From: Nanobdellota archaeon
GTDB taxonomy: Archaea > Nanobdellota > Nanobdellia > Pacearchaeales > GW2011-AR1
Direction of reading: 5' to 3'
Length of the DNA stretch: 15,121 nucleotides
NCBI GenBank assembly: GCA_018816625.1
Contig: JAHIVR010000076.1
Location: 1 to 15,121 of the forward strand
Part shown: piece after piece, positions 7,126 to 12,673 of the stretch
Position numbering within the stretch: the stretch's first letter is position 1
Layout: the number at the start of each line of letters is the position of its first letter
Program-made: the position numbers and the translations under genes
Notes under the pieces: model-generated
Database searches by the model: none
What the model was told of the DNA's origin: nothing
Seen by the model: only the letters and a program-made list of their open reading frames with translations

Positions 7126-7157
7126 TCCCTTAAAAGGGAGTTTATTTTTTTATTTTT
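7126..7157 (+). terminator. Hairpin plus T-rich tract
   Basis: TCCCT (7126-7130) pairs with AGGGA (7135-7139) over a TAAA loop, followed by a T-rich run to about 7157. It lies 27 nt after the winged-helix stop and before the CTP synthase promoter. Archaeal termination depends mainly on the T tract, so the hairpin may be incidental. Confidence 0.5.
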
Positions 7158-7185
7158 AATGATTTATATCTTTTTATCACAATAG

Positions 7186-7195
7186 ATTTTAAAAG
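7186..7195 (+). promoter_or_regulatory. TATA-like box for pyrG
   Basis: ATTTTAAAAG is centred about 26 nt before the ATG at 7216 and fits a leaderless CTP synthase mRNA. Confidence 0.4.
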
Positions 7196-7215
7196 CCAAA
7201 TAAACATCTTTTATC

Positions 7216-8802
7216 ATGCAACGTAAATATATAGTAATAACCGGAGGTGTGTTGTCTGGGTTGGGGAAGGGTATTGCGCTTGCTAGTATTGGGAATATTC
7301 TTTCTTCTAATTATAAGGTTGTACCTATAAAATGTGATGGGTATCTTAATGTTGATCCAGGAACAATGAATCCTCTTGAACATGGAGAGGTTTTTGTCTT
7401 GGATGATGGTGGGGAGGTGGATATGGATTTTGGCCATTATGAGAGGTTTTTGGGAATTACGTGTAAGTTTGAGTGGAATCTTACCATGGGGAAGGTCTTT
7501 GAGAGGATAAGAGAGAAGGAGAGAAGGGGAGATTTTTTAGGGCAGACTGTTCAGATGGTCCCACATGTTTCTTATTTTATAACAAATCATTTTATAGAGG
7601 TTGGAGAGAATACGAATGCGGATGTTGTTCTTATTGAGATAGGGGGAACTGTGGGGGATATGGAGAATGAACTTTATATTGATGCTGCGAGGTCCTTAGT
7701 TAGAAGGGTTGGTAAGGAGAATGTTCTTTTTGTTCATTTAACTTATTTGCCTATTCCTTACGGAGTAAACGAACAAAAATCTAAACCAACCCAACAAAGT
7801 ATATCTCTGCTAAGACAGAGGGGAATAGAACCTGAGATTCTTATTGTTAGAAGTTCAGAGATGCTTAATGATAAGACAAAAAATAAGATTCTTTCCGTTG
7901 GAAACTTTCAATCTGAAGAGGTTATTACCGGGTTGGATGTGGATGACGTTTATAATATTCCTCTTCTTTTCGAGGCACAAGGAATGTCTCAACTCCTGGC
8001 AAGAAAATTACAGCTACCAGTTATTCCAGATTTAACTAAATGGGAGAGTTTGATAAAAAATAAAGAAAATGCACGGAAAGAGATGACCATTGCAATTGCA
8101 GGTAAGTATACTGCTTTAGAAGATTCTTATGCAAGCATTGTTGAGGCGTTGAATCACTGCTCTGCTCATTTTGGTGTCAAGATAGATTTAAGGTGGATTG
8201 ATACTGATAAGAGTGTTGATTTGACTGGAATCTCGGGAGTTATTGTTCCTGGAGGATTTGGTTCAAGAGGTACTGAAGGCAAGATAAAAGTTATTCAGCA
8301 GTGTAGAGAGAAAAAGATTCCTTTTTTGGGAATTTGTTATGGTTTACAAATGGCTGTTATAGAGTTTGCAAGAAATGTTTGTGGGTTGAGTGCTAATACT
8401 ACTGAAGTTGAACTTGGTTGTGCTGATCCTGTTGTGGATATTCTTGAAGAACAAAGAGGGATTATAAACAAAGGAGGGACAATGAGATTAGGGGCTTATT
8501 CGGCAATTATTAAGCCGGGAAGTTTAGTTCATTCTTTATACGGGGCTTTAGAGGTATCAGAAAGACACAGGCACAGGTATGAAGTAAATCCAAAATATCA
8601 CAAAGTTTTATCTGACAAGGGTTTAATTTTTTCTGGTGTGTCTCCCGATGGAAATCTTGTTGAGTTTATTGAACTTGAAAACCACCCTTATTTTGTTGGA
8701 ACTCAGGCACATCCGGAGCTGAAGAGTTCTTTGTTAAATCCCGCTCCTTTGTTTAAAGGACTTGTTGGGGCAGCAATAAAATATTCCGGATTGTTAGCAT
8801 AA
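7216..8802 (+). CDS. pyrG: CTP synthase (glutamine-hydrolysing)
   Basis: A 528-aa enzyme that makes CTP from UTP, ATP and glutamine. The N-terminal amidoligase domain begins with GGVLSGLGKGI (P-loop, residues 10-20), then DGYLNVDPGTM (41-51), GHYERF (73-78), EKERRGDFLGQTVQ (100-113) and the UTP-binding KSKPTQQS (188-195). The C-terminal class I glutaminase domain has VPGGFGSRGTEGK (344-356), nucleophile C374 in LGICYGLQ, and H499 and E501 in AHPE. Length is close to the usual 530-550. The N-terminal half departs from the textbook consensus at several places (for example CDGYLN for DPYLN and NPLEHGEVFVLDDG), but catalytic residues are retained. It has its own promoter. Confidence 0.97.
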   Translation: MQRKYIVITGGVLSGLGKGIALASIGNILSSNYKVVPIKCDGYLNVDPGTMNPLEHGEVFVLDDGGEVDMDFGHYERFLGITCKFEWNLTMGKVFERIREKERRGDFLGQTVQMVPHVSYFITNHFIEVGENTNADVVLIEIGGTVGDMENELYIDAARSLVRRVGKENVLFVHLTYLPIPYGVNEQKSKPTQQSISLLRQRGIEPEILIVRSSEMLNDKTKNKILSVGNFQSEEVITGLDVDDVYNIPLLFEAQGMSQLLARKLQLPVIPDLTKWESLIKNKENARKEMTIAIAGKYTALEDSYASIVEALNHCSAHFGVKIDLRWIDTDKSVDLTGISGVIVPGGFGSRGTEGKIKVIQQCREKKIPFLGICYGLQMAVIEFARNVCGLSANTTEVELGCADPVVDILEEQRGIINKGGTMRLGAYSAIIKPGSLVHSLYGALEVSERHRHRYEVNPKYHKVLSDKGLIFSGVSPDGNLVEFIELENHPYFVGTQAHPELKSSLLNPAPLFKGLVGAAIKYSGLLA

Positions 8803-8823
8803 ATTTTATTATTGAACAATATG

Positions 8824-8833
8824 TTTATATATT
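8824..8833 (+). promoter_or_regulatory. TATA-like box for the MgtE-type gene
   Basis: TTTATATATT is centred about 25 nt before the ATG at 8853, giving a leaderless transcript separate from pyrG. Confidence 0.45.
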
Positions 8834-8852
8834 TGGTTGGCGAAATAACATT

Positions 8853-9407
8853 ATGGCTAAAAAGAGGATAGAGTATGCTGATGATGATGTTTCTTCCGTT
8901 AAGAAACTTTTAATATTAAGAACACCTTCTTTATTTGTTGGATTAATTTTAGGGTTAATAATGTCTTTTGTTATCTCTGGGTTTGAGAGTGTTATTAGAG
9001 AGAACATTGCTCTTGCCTTTTTTCTTCCTTTAGTAGTTTATCTAGCAGATGCTATTGGAACTCAAACTCAGACTATTTACATTAGAGACTTGAAAACAGG
9101 AAAGGCAGATTTTAAGAAATACCTTATCAAAGAATCGTTTTTGGGATTTGCCTGGGGGATTGTTTTTAGTTTGATTTCATCGATTGTTATTTATTTCTGG
9201 TTTAATTCAATAGTATTGGCTTTTGCAGTTGGTTTATCTATGTTTTGTGCAATATTGGTTGCCCCCCTTATTGCTCTTGTTGTAACAAGGATTGTTTCTT
9301 TCTATAGGGAAGATCCTGCCATAGCTTCAGGGCCAATTGCTACGGTTATTAGAGATGTTCTTTCTGTAGTTCTCTATGGAATTATCTCTAGTGCTATTAT
9401 CTTGTAG
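8853..9407 (+). CDS. MgtE/SLC41-type membrane domain, stand-alone
   Basis: A 184-aa membrane protein with about five hydrophobic helices (near 29-47, 53-72, 96-116, 119-145 and 160-184). LVVYLADAIGTQTQTIYIRDL (about 60-80) matches the MgtE membrane motif around the GxQxxT signature, and DPAIASGPIATVIRDVLSV (about 153-171) matches the conserved ion-path helix with its acidic residue. The family transports Mg2+ or other divalent cations. The cytoplasmic N and CBS gating domains of bacterial MgtE are missing, so the pore must be formed by a dimer and regulated differently; single-domain versions are known in archaea. The N-terminus has a short acidic stretch. It has its own promoter. Confidence 0.85.
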   Translation: MAKKRIEYADDDVSSVKKLLILRTPSLFVGLILGLIMSFVISGFESVIRENIALAFFLPLVVYLADAIGTQTQTIYIRDLKTGKADFKKYLIKESFLGFAWGIVFSLISSIVIYFWFNSIVLAFAVGLSMFCAILVAPLIALVVTRIVSFYREDPAIASGPIATVIRDVLSVVLYGIISSAIIL

Positions 9408-9444
9408 ATTTCTTGTTTTTGTATCATTTCCCCATATAGATAAT

Positions 9445-9454
9445 CTTTTAAACT
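9445..9454 (+). promoter_or_regulatory. TATA-like box for the tRNA-Lys leader
   Basis: CTTTTAAACT lies about 27 nt before 9475, where the degenerate tRNA copy begins. No comparable box lies at the right distance before the mature tRNA start at 9542, so the tRNA is probably transcribed from here with a leader of about 65 nt containing the copy. Confidence 0.4.
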
Positions 9455-9474
9455 TTCTAATGAATCTTTATCTT

Positions 9475-9530
9475 ATGGCTCCGTAGCTCGGCTTGGTATA
9501 ATCTAACGATAACCAAATGAGCTTAGCCAT
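9475..9530 (+). repeat. tRNA-Lys 5' fragment copy with inverted partner
   Basis: Positions 9475-9498 match 9540-9563, the 5' end of the tRNA-Lys gene, in 23 of 24 bases, offset by 65. The rest of the tRNA is absent. The segment 9512-9530 (ACCAA..GAGCT.AGCCAT) is a spaced reverse complement of the copy. ATGGCT pairs with AGCCAT (6 bp), AGCTC with GAGCT (5 bp) and TTGGT with ACCAA (5 bp), so 9475-9530 can fold into one long interrupted hairpin. The same segment is equally complementary to the real tRNA 5' end. It may be a relic of duplication or a functional leader. The fragment cannot form a tRNA. Confidence 0.7.
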
Positions 9531-9541
9531 ACAAACAAGAT

Positions 9542-9661
9542 GGCTCCGTAGCTCAGCTTGGTAGAGCACTGGACTCTTACGACGCGAGTTTTAATTCGCG
9601 AAGTCACAATAGTGATGTTGGAGTGATCCAGGTGTCGGGGGTTCAAATCCCCTCGGGGCCA
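9542..9661 (+). tRNA. tRNA-Lys (CUU) with a 46-nt intron
   Basis: The acceptor stem GGCTCCG pairs with CGGGGCC (one G-U), with discriminator A at 9661 and no encoded CCA. The D stem is GCTC/GAGC, the anticodon stem CTGGA/TCCAG, the T stem GGGGG/CCCCT around TTCAAAT. Removing 9580-9625 gives the loop CTCTTAA, anticodon CUU at 9576-9578, a good archaeal tRNA-Lys of 74 nt decoding AAG. The intron is at the canonical 37/38 site. ACUC (9573-9576) pairs with GAGU (9621-9624), giving a 4-bp helix consistent with a bulge-helix-bulge splice motif. The intron has hairpins CGCGA/TCGCG (9583-9600) and TCAC/GTGA (9604-9615). The cupin gene starts ten nt downstream. Confidence 0.95.
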
Positions 9662-9670
9662 TAAATTTTT

Positions 9671-9943
9671 ATGATGGATGTTAAACTTATCAAAGAAAAC
9701 GAGAAAGGTAAGATATACCAAGCTGATGGGTTTAAAATTTTATATCGCAATAAAGGTTCTATATCTGGGGATAATTTTGAGAATGTGGAAGAGTTAATGT
9801 ATTTGGTTGAAGGTTCTGCGGAATTGACTTTAGGAGATTCTATTTGCATTATCAAAGCCCCAAAGAAGTTCGATATTCCAGCAAAGACCTATCACAAGAT
9901 TAGAGCGATAACAGATATTATTCTAGTTATGTTTGAAAAATAA
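9671..9943 (+). CDS. Small cupin-fold protein
   Basis: A 90-aa protein consistent with a single cupin barrel. VEELMYLVEGSAELTLGD (about 38-55) fits cupin motif 1, though the HxH metal ligands are replaced (VEELMYL), and IPAKTYHKIRA (about 69-79) fits motif 2 with a histidine at 75. With motif 1 ligands missing it may bind a sugar or a metal differently, or be non-catalytic. Two adjacent ATG codons (9671, 9674) are possible starts. It begins ten nt after the tRNA and has no separate TATA-like box that I can see, so it may be transcribed from the tRNA promoter. Function is unknown. Confidence 0.75.
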   Translation: MMDVKLIKENEKGKIYQADGFKILYRNKGSISGDNFENVEELMYLVEGSAELTLGDSICIIKAPKKFDIPAKTYHKIRAITDIILVMFEK

Positions 9944-9970
9944 TTATTTTTTACAACTTGTTTTCTTCTG

Positions 9971-10038
9971 TAATCTCTACTCAATCATCACTAATGAATT
10001 TTAATTTGTTAGTTTCGCATTAGCGATAATCTCTACTC
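9971..10038. repeat. Pair of 12-bp direct repeats (TAATCTCTACTC)
   Basis: TAATCTCTACTC occurs at 9971-9982 and 10027-10038, and a shortened TAATCTCT recurs at 10081-10088 inside the TFS stop region. Between them, CTAATG (9991-9996) and CATTAG (10018-10023) form an inverted repeat. This is the 130-bp stretch between the convergent cupin and TFS genes, otherwise without coding potential. It could be a local duplication of the TFS 3' end or a terminator-type structure. Confidence 0.4.
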
Positions 10039-10073
10039 GACCACAGATAATTTCTTGGTATGGTTTTATAGTA

Positions 10074-10382
10074 TCATCTGTAATCTCTCCATGTGTGATC
10101 GCATTTAACGCACTTGAAGAACTTGGTTTCTGACTCGTCTCCAGCACGTGTTTGAACTGTCCAGAAGTAAACCTTATCGTGCCCGCATTTTTTACATGTT
10201 TCGGTAACTATTGGATGTACCTGAGTATCCTTTTCAGAAACCACGGCGACCTGTTTCTTTTCATCAACTTTTTCTGAGGTCTTTATTTTTACTCGACCCT
10301 TTGTTGAATAACTGCATCTTGGGCATCCATCATTTTTTTTCTTTTGAACCAGGACAGCACCACATTTTGGACAAAACTCCAT
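10074..10382 (-). CDS. tfs: Transcription factor S (TFIIS/Rpb9-like)
   Basis: A 102-aa two-zinc-ribbon protein. The N-terminal ribbon is C4, C7, C20 and C23. A charged linker follows, then the C-terminal ribbon C63, C66, C91 and C94. The loop QTRAGDESET carries D82 and E83, the acidic pair that in TFIIS reaches the RNA polymerase active site and stimulates cleavage of backtracked RNA. This fits a cleavage-competent TFS rather than an inhibitory paralogue. Length is the usual 100-110 aa. A TATA-like box at 10402-10411 suggests its own leaderless transcript. Confidence 0.95.
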   Translation of the reverse strand: MEFCPKCGAVLVQKKKNDGCPRCSYSTKGRVKIKTSEKVDEKKQVAVVSEKDTQVHPIVTETCKKCGHDKVYFWTVQTRAGDESETKFFKCVKCDHTWRDYR

Positions 10383-10401
10383 CTTAGTTTTTGCTTAACT
10401 T

Positions 10402-10411
10402 AATTTATAAA
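10402..10411 (-). promoter_or_regulatory. TATA-like box for TFS
   Basis: The minus strand reads TTTATAAATT, about 25 nt before the TFS ATG at 10382. It is a good consensus match in the 37-bp gap after the signal peptidase gene. Confidence 0.45.
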
Positions 10412-10419
10412 GGTTGTGT

Positions 10420-11061
10420 TTAAATCTCATCACAAAGTCCTTTTTTTGACTCTGGCTGCGTATGTTCAAAGAAAATTAGTTTACCCCATCCAAGGTAGGG
10501 TGCAAGCTTGAATACAGCTTTTCCTATTAATTGGTCTTCTTTTATAGAGGTTTCGAATGGTTGTATTCTCCCAACATTGTCTCCCATTGTGGAGAAGATG
10601 TATCCAGAGTCCTCTTTCTTTATGTTTACTATACGGTGTATTATTGGGTGGTTAGAGCCTATATCAAATATTATAACATCTCCAACCTCTAGTTTTTTAG
10701 GGTTTGCTCCCACTATGAAAAGAATATCTCCTTTGTTAAATCCTTTATTGAAGATGTAGTCTTGGAATTCTTCTTTTTCTATTCCTTGTTCTGTGTAGGT
10801 TGAAGAGTGTTTTTCCCACCACCCATCAAAATCTGATCCCAGGTTTCCGTCATGATACATTGAGCACGATTCTACTATTGCTAGCGGGAGACCGGTTCCC
10901 GTTGTTAGACTTAATATTGGGAAGAAAATGAATTTGATGAATAAGAAAAGGAAGATTATTGAAAATATCCAACCTTTGAAAGAATCATCTTTCCACACAA
11001 TAAACCAGAACTTTTCCCAGTATTTTTTTAATTTTTTTAAGAATTGGCTTTCCTCTTTCAT
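10420..11061 (-). CDS. Archaeal signal peptidase I (S26B)
   Basis: A 213-aa membrane-bound protease that would remove signal peptides from secreted proteins. A charged N-terminus is followed by a transmembrane helix at about 30-52. The catalytic serine is S67 in VESCSMYH. The general base is a histidine, H142 in HPIIHRI, as in archaeal and ER enzymes, rather than the bacterial lysine. VGDVIIFD (about 126-133) and GDN (160-162) are the remaining conserved boxes. Residues about 71-110 form a Trp/Glu-rich insertion between the Ser and the core. The C-terminus has the short LGWGKLIFF hydrophobic stretch. It is upstream of TFS on the same strand; no functional link is implied. Confidence 0.9.
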   Translation of the reverse strand: MKEESQFLKKLKKYWEKFWFIVWKDDSFKGWIFSIIFLFLFIKFIFFPILSLTTGTGLPLAIVESCSMYHDGNLGSDFDGWWEKHSSTYTEQGIEKEEFQDYIFNKGFNKGDILFIVGANPKKLEVGDVIIFDIGSNHPIIHRIVNIKKEDSGYIFSTMGDNVGRIQPFETSIKEDQLIGKAVFKLAPYLGWGKLIFFEHTQPESKKGLCDEI

Positions 11062-11082
11062 GAAAAGTTTAGTGCTTTTTAG

Positions 11083-11091
11083 TTTTTAAAG
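11083..11091 (-). promoter_or_regulatory. TATA-like box for signal peptidase
   Basis: The minus strand reads CTTTAAAAA, about 26 nt before the ATG at 11061. Spacing fits a leaderless mRNA. Confidence 0.35.
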
Positions 11092-11112
11092 TGTTTGGAT
11101 AATAACTAAATT

Positions 11113-11122
11113 CTTATAAATT
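11113..11122 (+). promoter_or_regulatory. TATA-like box for the frameshifted small gene
   Basis: CTTATAAATT is centred about 25 nt before the ATG at 11142, as in the intact leaderless genes. It supports the view that 11142-11471 is or was a real gene. Confidence 0.4.
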
Positions 11123-11141
11123 TCCAGTTATTTCTTTGGAG

Positions 11142-11471
11142 ATGTCTGACGATTTAGGTGAGAGGGTTAAGGTTGGAGGTAGGATAAGAAGTCTCGAGGT
11201 TCCTGCAGTATTGCCTGGGGGGTTTTTGTTACTGTAGATGATAATGGGATTAGGAAGAGGTTAGAGTTTCCAATGACTCTTCCAGAAGCACAAAGATTTC
11301 TTACTACAAATATGAGAATGTTTGCTAATAATAAAATAAGATATAGTAGAAATTGTTTAAAAAAAGAAGGGGGGGTCTGTTCCCTTACTTTATTCTGTTT
11401 CTTTTCGCAGTGGATCCTGGAAAGGGCATCTTTATAGAGAGGTTATGATTTTTGAAGAGGACAAGACCTAA
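11142..11471 (+). pseudogene. Small unknown gene with two compensating frameshifts
   Basis: The ATG at 11142 and the TAA at 11469-11471 are in the same frame (109 codons apart), yet a stop occurs after about 31 codons. A protein-like reading uses the zero frame to the G6 run at 11217-11222, the -1 frame from there (VFVTVDDNGIRKRLEFP, TLPEAQRFLTTNMRMF), and the zero frame again after the G7 run at 11369-11375 (SVPLLYSVSFRSGSW, YREVMIFEEDKT). One G missing and one G extra would cancel exactly. The composite is soluble and beta-rich, perhaps OB-like, but no family is recognised. A TATA-like box stands at the right distance. Either it is a decaying gene or both runs are miscounted in the assembly. 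Confidence 0.5.
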
Positions 11472-11473
11472 CA

Positions 11474-11483
11474 ATATTTAAAA
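11474..11483 (+). promoter_or_regulatory. TATA-like box for the Cys-rich small gene
   Basis: ATATTTAAAA is centred about 28 nt before an ATG at 11507. That ATG is out of frame with the long reading frame that follows, pointing to a frameshift near 11544-11551. Confidence 0.35.
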
Positions 11484-11558
11484 AGTTATTTTTTTATATT
11501 TAGTTAATGGGTAACCTATCAACAAAATTTTTTGGAACAGGAGTTTTTTTTAGGAGTT

Positions 11559-11774
11559 ATGTTATCATCTCCTGGAGATAGGATTCCTGTTATTGAGGAG
11601 TGCCCATATACAAACACTTGTTTAAGTCTAAGAGAACAAGGGGGATGTTTATCTGCTATTAAATCAGATTCTGGCCATAATGCCTTTTTTACCTATACAG
11701 CAAGAGATGGGGCTGGTGTTAGCATTAAGGAAAAACCAAAGGTTTGTGCTCCTGGGGATAATTATTGTGATTGA
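11559..11774 (+). CDS. Small Cys-containing unknown protein
   Basis: From ATG 11559 this encodes 71 aa. Five cysteines lie in ECPYTNTCLSLREQGGC (near the start) and CAPGDNYC (at the end), suggesting metal binding or disulfides. No family is recognised. The open frame runs back to a TTG at 11532. The promoter instead fits the ATG at 11507, which reads MGNLSTKFFGTGVF and enters this frame only if one T is removed from the T8 run at 11544-11551; the join would read GVFLGVMLSSPGD. So the true protein may be about 88 aa starting at 11507 and interrupted by an indel. The start is uncertain. Confidence 0.5.
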   Translation: MLSSPGDRIPVIEECPYTNTCLSLREQGGCLSAIKSDSGHNAFFTYTARDGAGVSIKEKPKVCAPGDNYCD

Positions 11775-11785
11775 TTTTACCAAAA

Positions 11786-11795
11786 CTTAAAAATA
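11786..11795 (+). promoter_or_regulatory. TATA-like box for the transglutaminase-like gene
   Basis: CTTAAAAATA is centred about 25 nt before the ATG at 11815, consistent with a leaderless mRNA. Confidence 0.4.
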
Positions 11796-11814
11796 AAGCT
11801 TTCTTATTCTATTC

Positions 11815-12444
11815 ATGTATGGTTTGACTAAGGAGGAGATAAAATTATTTAAGAGGCTAAATACTCCTGTAAAGATTCAGGATTTTCTTGATGGTTTTAA
11901 GATTAACTTTGAAGAAGAGGGAGATACTTGCATGTCTCCTAGAATGGTTCTTAAGGAAAGGAAGTGTCATTGCATTGAGGGAGCAATTCTTGCTGCTTTG
12001 ATTTTAAGAGTTAATGGACATCCTCCTCTTTTGGTTGATTTAGAGGCCAATAGCAGAGATTTTGATCATGTTATTACTGTGTTTAAGAAAGATGGAATGT
12101 GGGGGGCAATAACTAAGACAAATCATGCGGTATTAAGGTACAGGGAACCAATCTATGGTTCTATACGTGAGTTGGTGATGAGTTATTTTCATGAGTATTT
12201 TGATGATAAGGGTAGGAAAAATTTGAGAGCTTACTCTTTACCAGTCAATCTTTCTAGGTTTGATGGTATTGGGTGGATGATTACTGAAGACGAGGTTTGG
12301 GAAATCCCAGAGTTTTTGGCCGAAGTAAAACATTTTCCAATACTTATAAAGAGCCAGATTCATTGTTTAAGAAGAGCTGATGCCGTAGAGATAGAGGCCG
12401 GAAAAATAGTTGAGTGGAAAGAAAATAGTAAGAAAAAGAAATGA
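11815..12444 (+). CDS. Transglutaminase-like cysteine-peptidase-fold protein
   Basis: A 209-aa protein. KCHCIEGAILAALILRVNGHP (about 50-70) has a cysteine at the start of a helix, DFDHVITVFKKDGMWGAI (about 82-99) provides H85, and KTNHAVLRYREPIYGSIRELVMSYFHEYF follows. A helix-borne Cys followed by a beta-strand His is the order expected for the transglutaminase-like fold. Candidate residues are C51 or C53 and H85; the third (Asp/Asn, perhaps N103) is unclear. I recall homologous hypothetical proteins in bacteria and archaea carrying the TNHAVLRYREP segment, so it is a conserved family of unknown role. The C-terminus is Lys-rich. It has its own promoter. Confidence 0.6.
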   Translation: MYGLTKEEIKLFKRLNTPVKIQDFLDGFKINFEEEGDTCMSPRMVLKERKCHCIEGAILAALILRVNGHPPLLVDLEANSRDFDHVITVFKKDGMWGAITKTNHAVLRYREPIYGSIRELVMSYFHEYFDDKGRKNLRAYSLPVNLSRFDGIGWMITEDEVWEIPEFLAEVKHFPILIKSQIHCLRRADAVEIEAGKIVEWKENSKKKK

Positions 12445-12483
12445 TTTTCTAATGGTTAATATAGGTACCAGGAATCCACAAAG

Positions 12484-12493
12484 TTTATAAATG
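12484..12493 (+). promoter_or_regulatory. TATA-like box for the AbrB-CDC48 operon
   Basis: TTTATAAATG is a close match to the box at 43-52. The predicted transcription start is near 12512-12518, leaving a leader of about 155-160 nt before the ATG at 12674, the longest leader in the window. Confidence 0.45.
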
Positions 12494-12504
12494 TATATGG
12501 TTTG

Positions 12505-12524
12505 TGTATACTAAGATGTATACA
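12505..12524. promoter_or_regulatory. Palindrome TGTATAC-N6-GTATACA at the predicted start site
   Basis: A perfect 7-bp inverted repeat with a 6-bp spacer overlaps the expected transcription start, a usual place for a repressor operator. The first gene of the operon has an AbrB/MazE-type DNA-binding domain, so autoregulation is plausible but only inferred. Confidence 0.45.
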
Positions 12525-12551
12525 TAATTTCTTGTGTGCATCTCACTCTTT

Positions 12552-12626
12552 TCTCTGGCCAAGCGTGGACAGAGAGGAGATTTGAAAAATCTCTTTTCAA
12601 CCCTACTGGCCGTGGAATACACGGCC
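12552..12626 (+). ncRNA. Structured leader RNA: three consecutive hairpins
   Basis: Hairpin 1 is TCTCTG (12552-12557)/CAGAGA (12570-12575) around GCCAAGCGTGGA, the same design as at 87-110. Hairpin 2 is GAGATTT (12577-12583)/AAATCTC (12587-12593) with a GAA loop and includes an AGGAG Shine-Dalgarno-like stretch. Hairpin 3 is GGCCGTG (12608-12614)/CACGGCC (12620-12626), strikingly GC-rich for this genome. The block occupies the leader of the AbrB-CDC48 operon and is probably a cis-regulatory RNA or a processed small RNA. No known family is recognised. The rest of 12445-12673 holds the promoter, the palindrome and an A-rich segment before the ATG. A 50-codon frame (GTG 12534 to TAG 12684) crosses it but looks non-coding. 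Confidence 0.5.
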
Positions 12627-12642
12627 TTTATAGTCGAGAAAA

Positions 12643-12672
12643 ATGAAGACAAAGAAAACAGAAAAAAAATAA
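12643..12672 (+). other. Nine-codon upstream ORF (MKTKKTEKK)
   Basis: A minimal Lys-rich frame ends in TAA one nt before the ATG of the zinc-ribbon/AbrB gene. It could couple or pace translation of the operon, but no Shine-Dalgarno precedes it and it lies in A-rich sequence, so it may be chance. Confidence 0.2.
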
Positions 12673-12673
12673 A

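Noticed and set aside
9475..9541. Integration (att) duplication of a tRNA end by a mobile element
   Set aside because: The copies are only 65 bp apart with no integrase or element between them.
9503..9721. 72-aa minus-strand frame containing WPRGDLNPRHLDH
   Set aside because: This is the antisense of the tRNA-Lys gene, a familiar source of false protein calls.
9969..10040. Possible CRISPR or box C/D RNA between the cupin and TFS genes
   Set aside because: Only two full 12-bp repeats are present. On the minus strand a GTGATGA C-box-like motif exists, but no CTGA D box lies at a suitable distance.
11217..11222. Programmed -1 frameshift in the 11142 gene
   Set aside because: In the zero frame (CCT GGG GGG TTT) the run does not form X XXY YYZ, and a second opposite shift would also be needed; paired indels are simpler.
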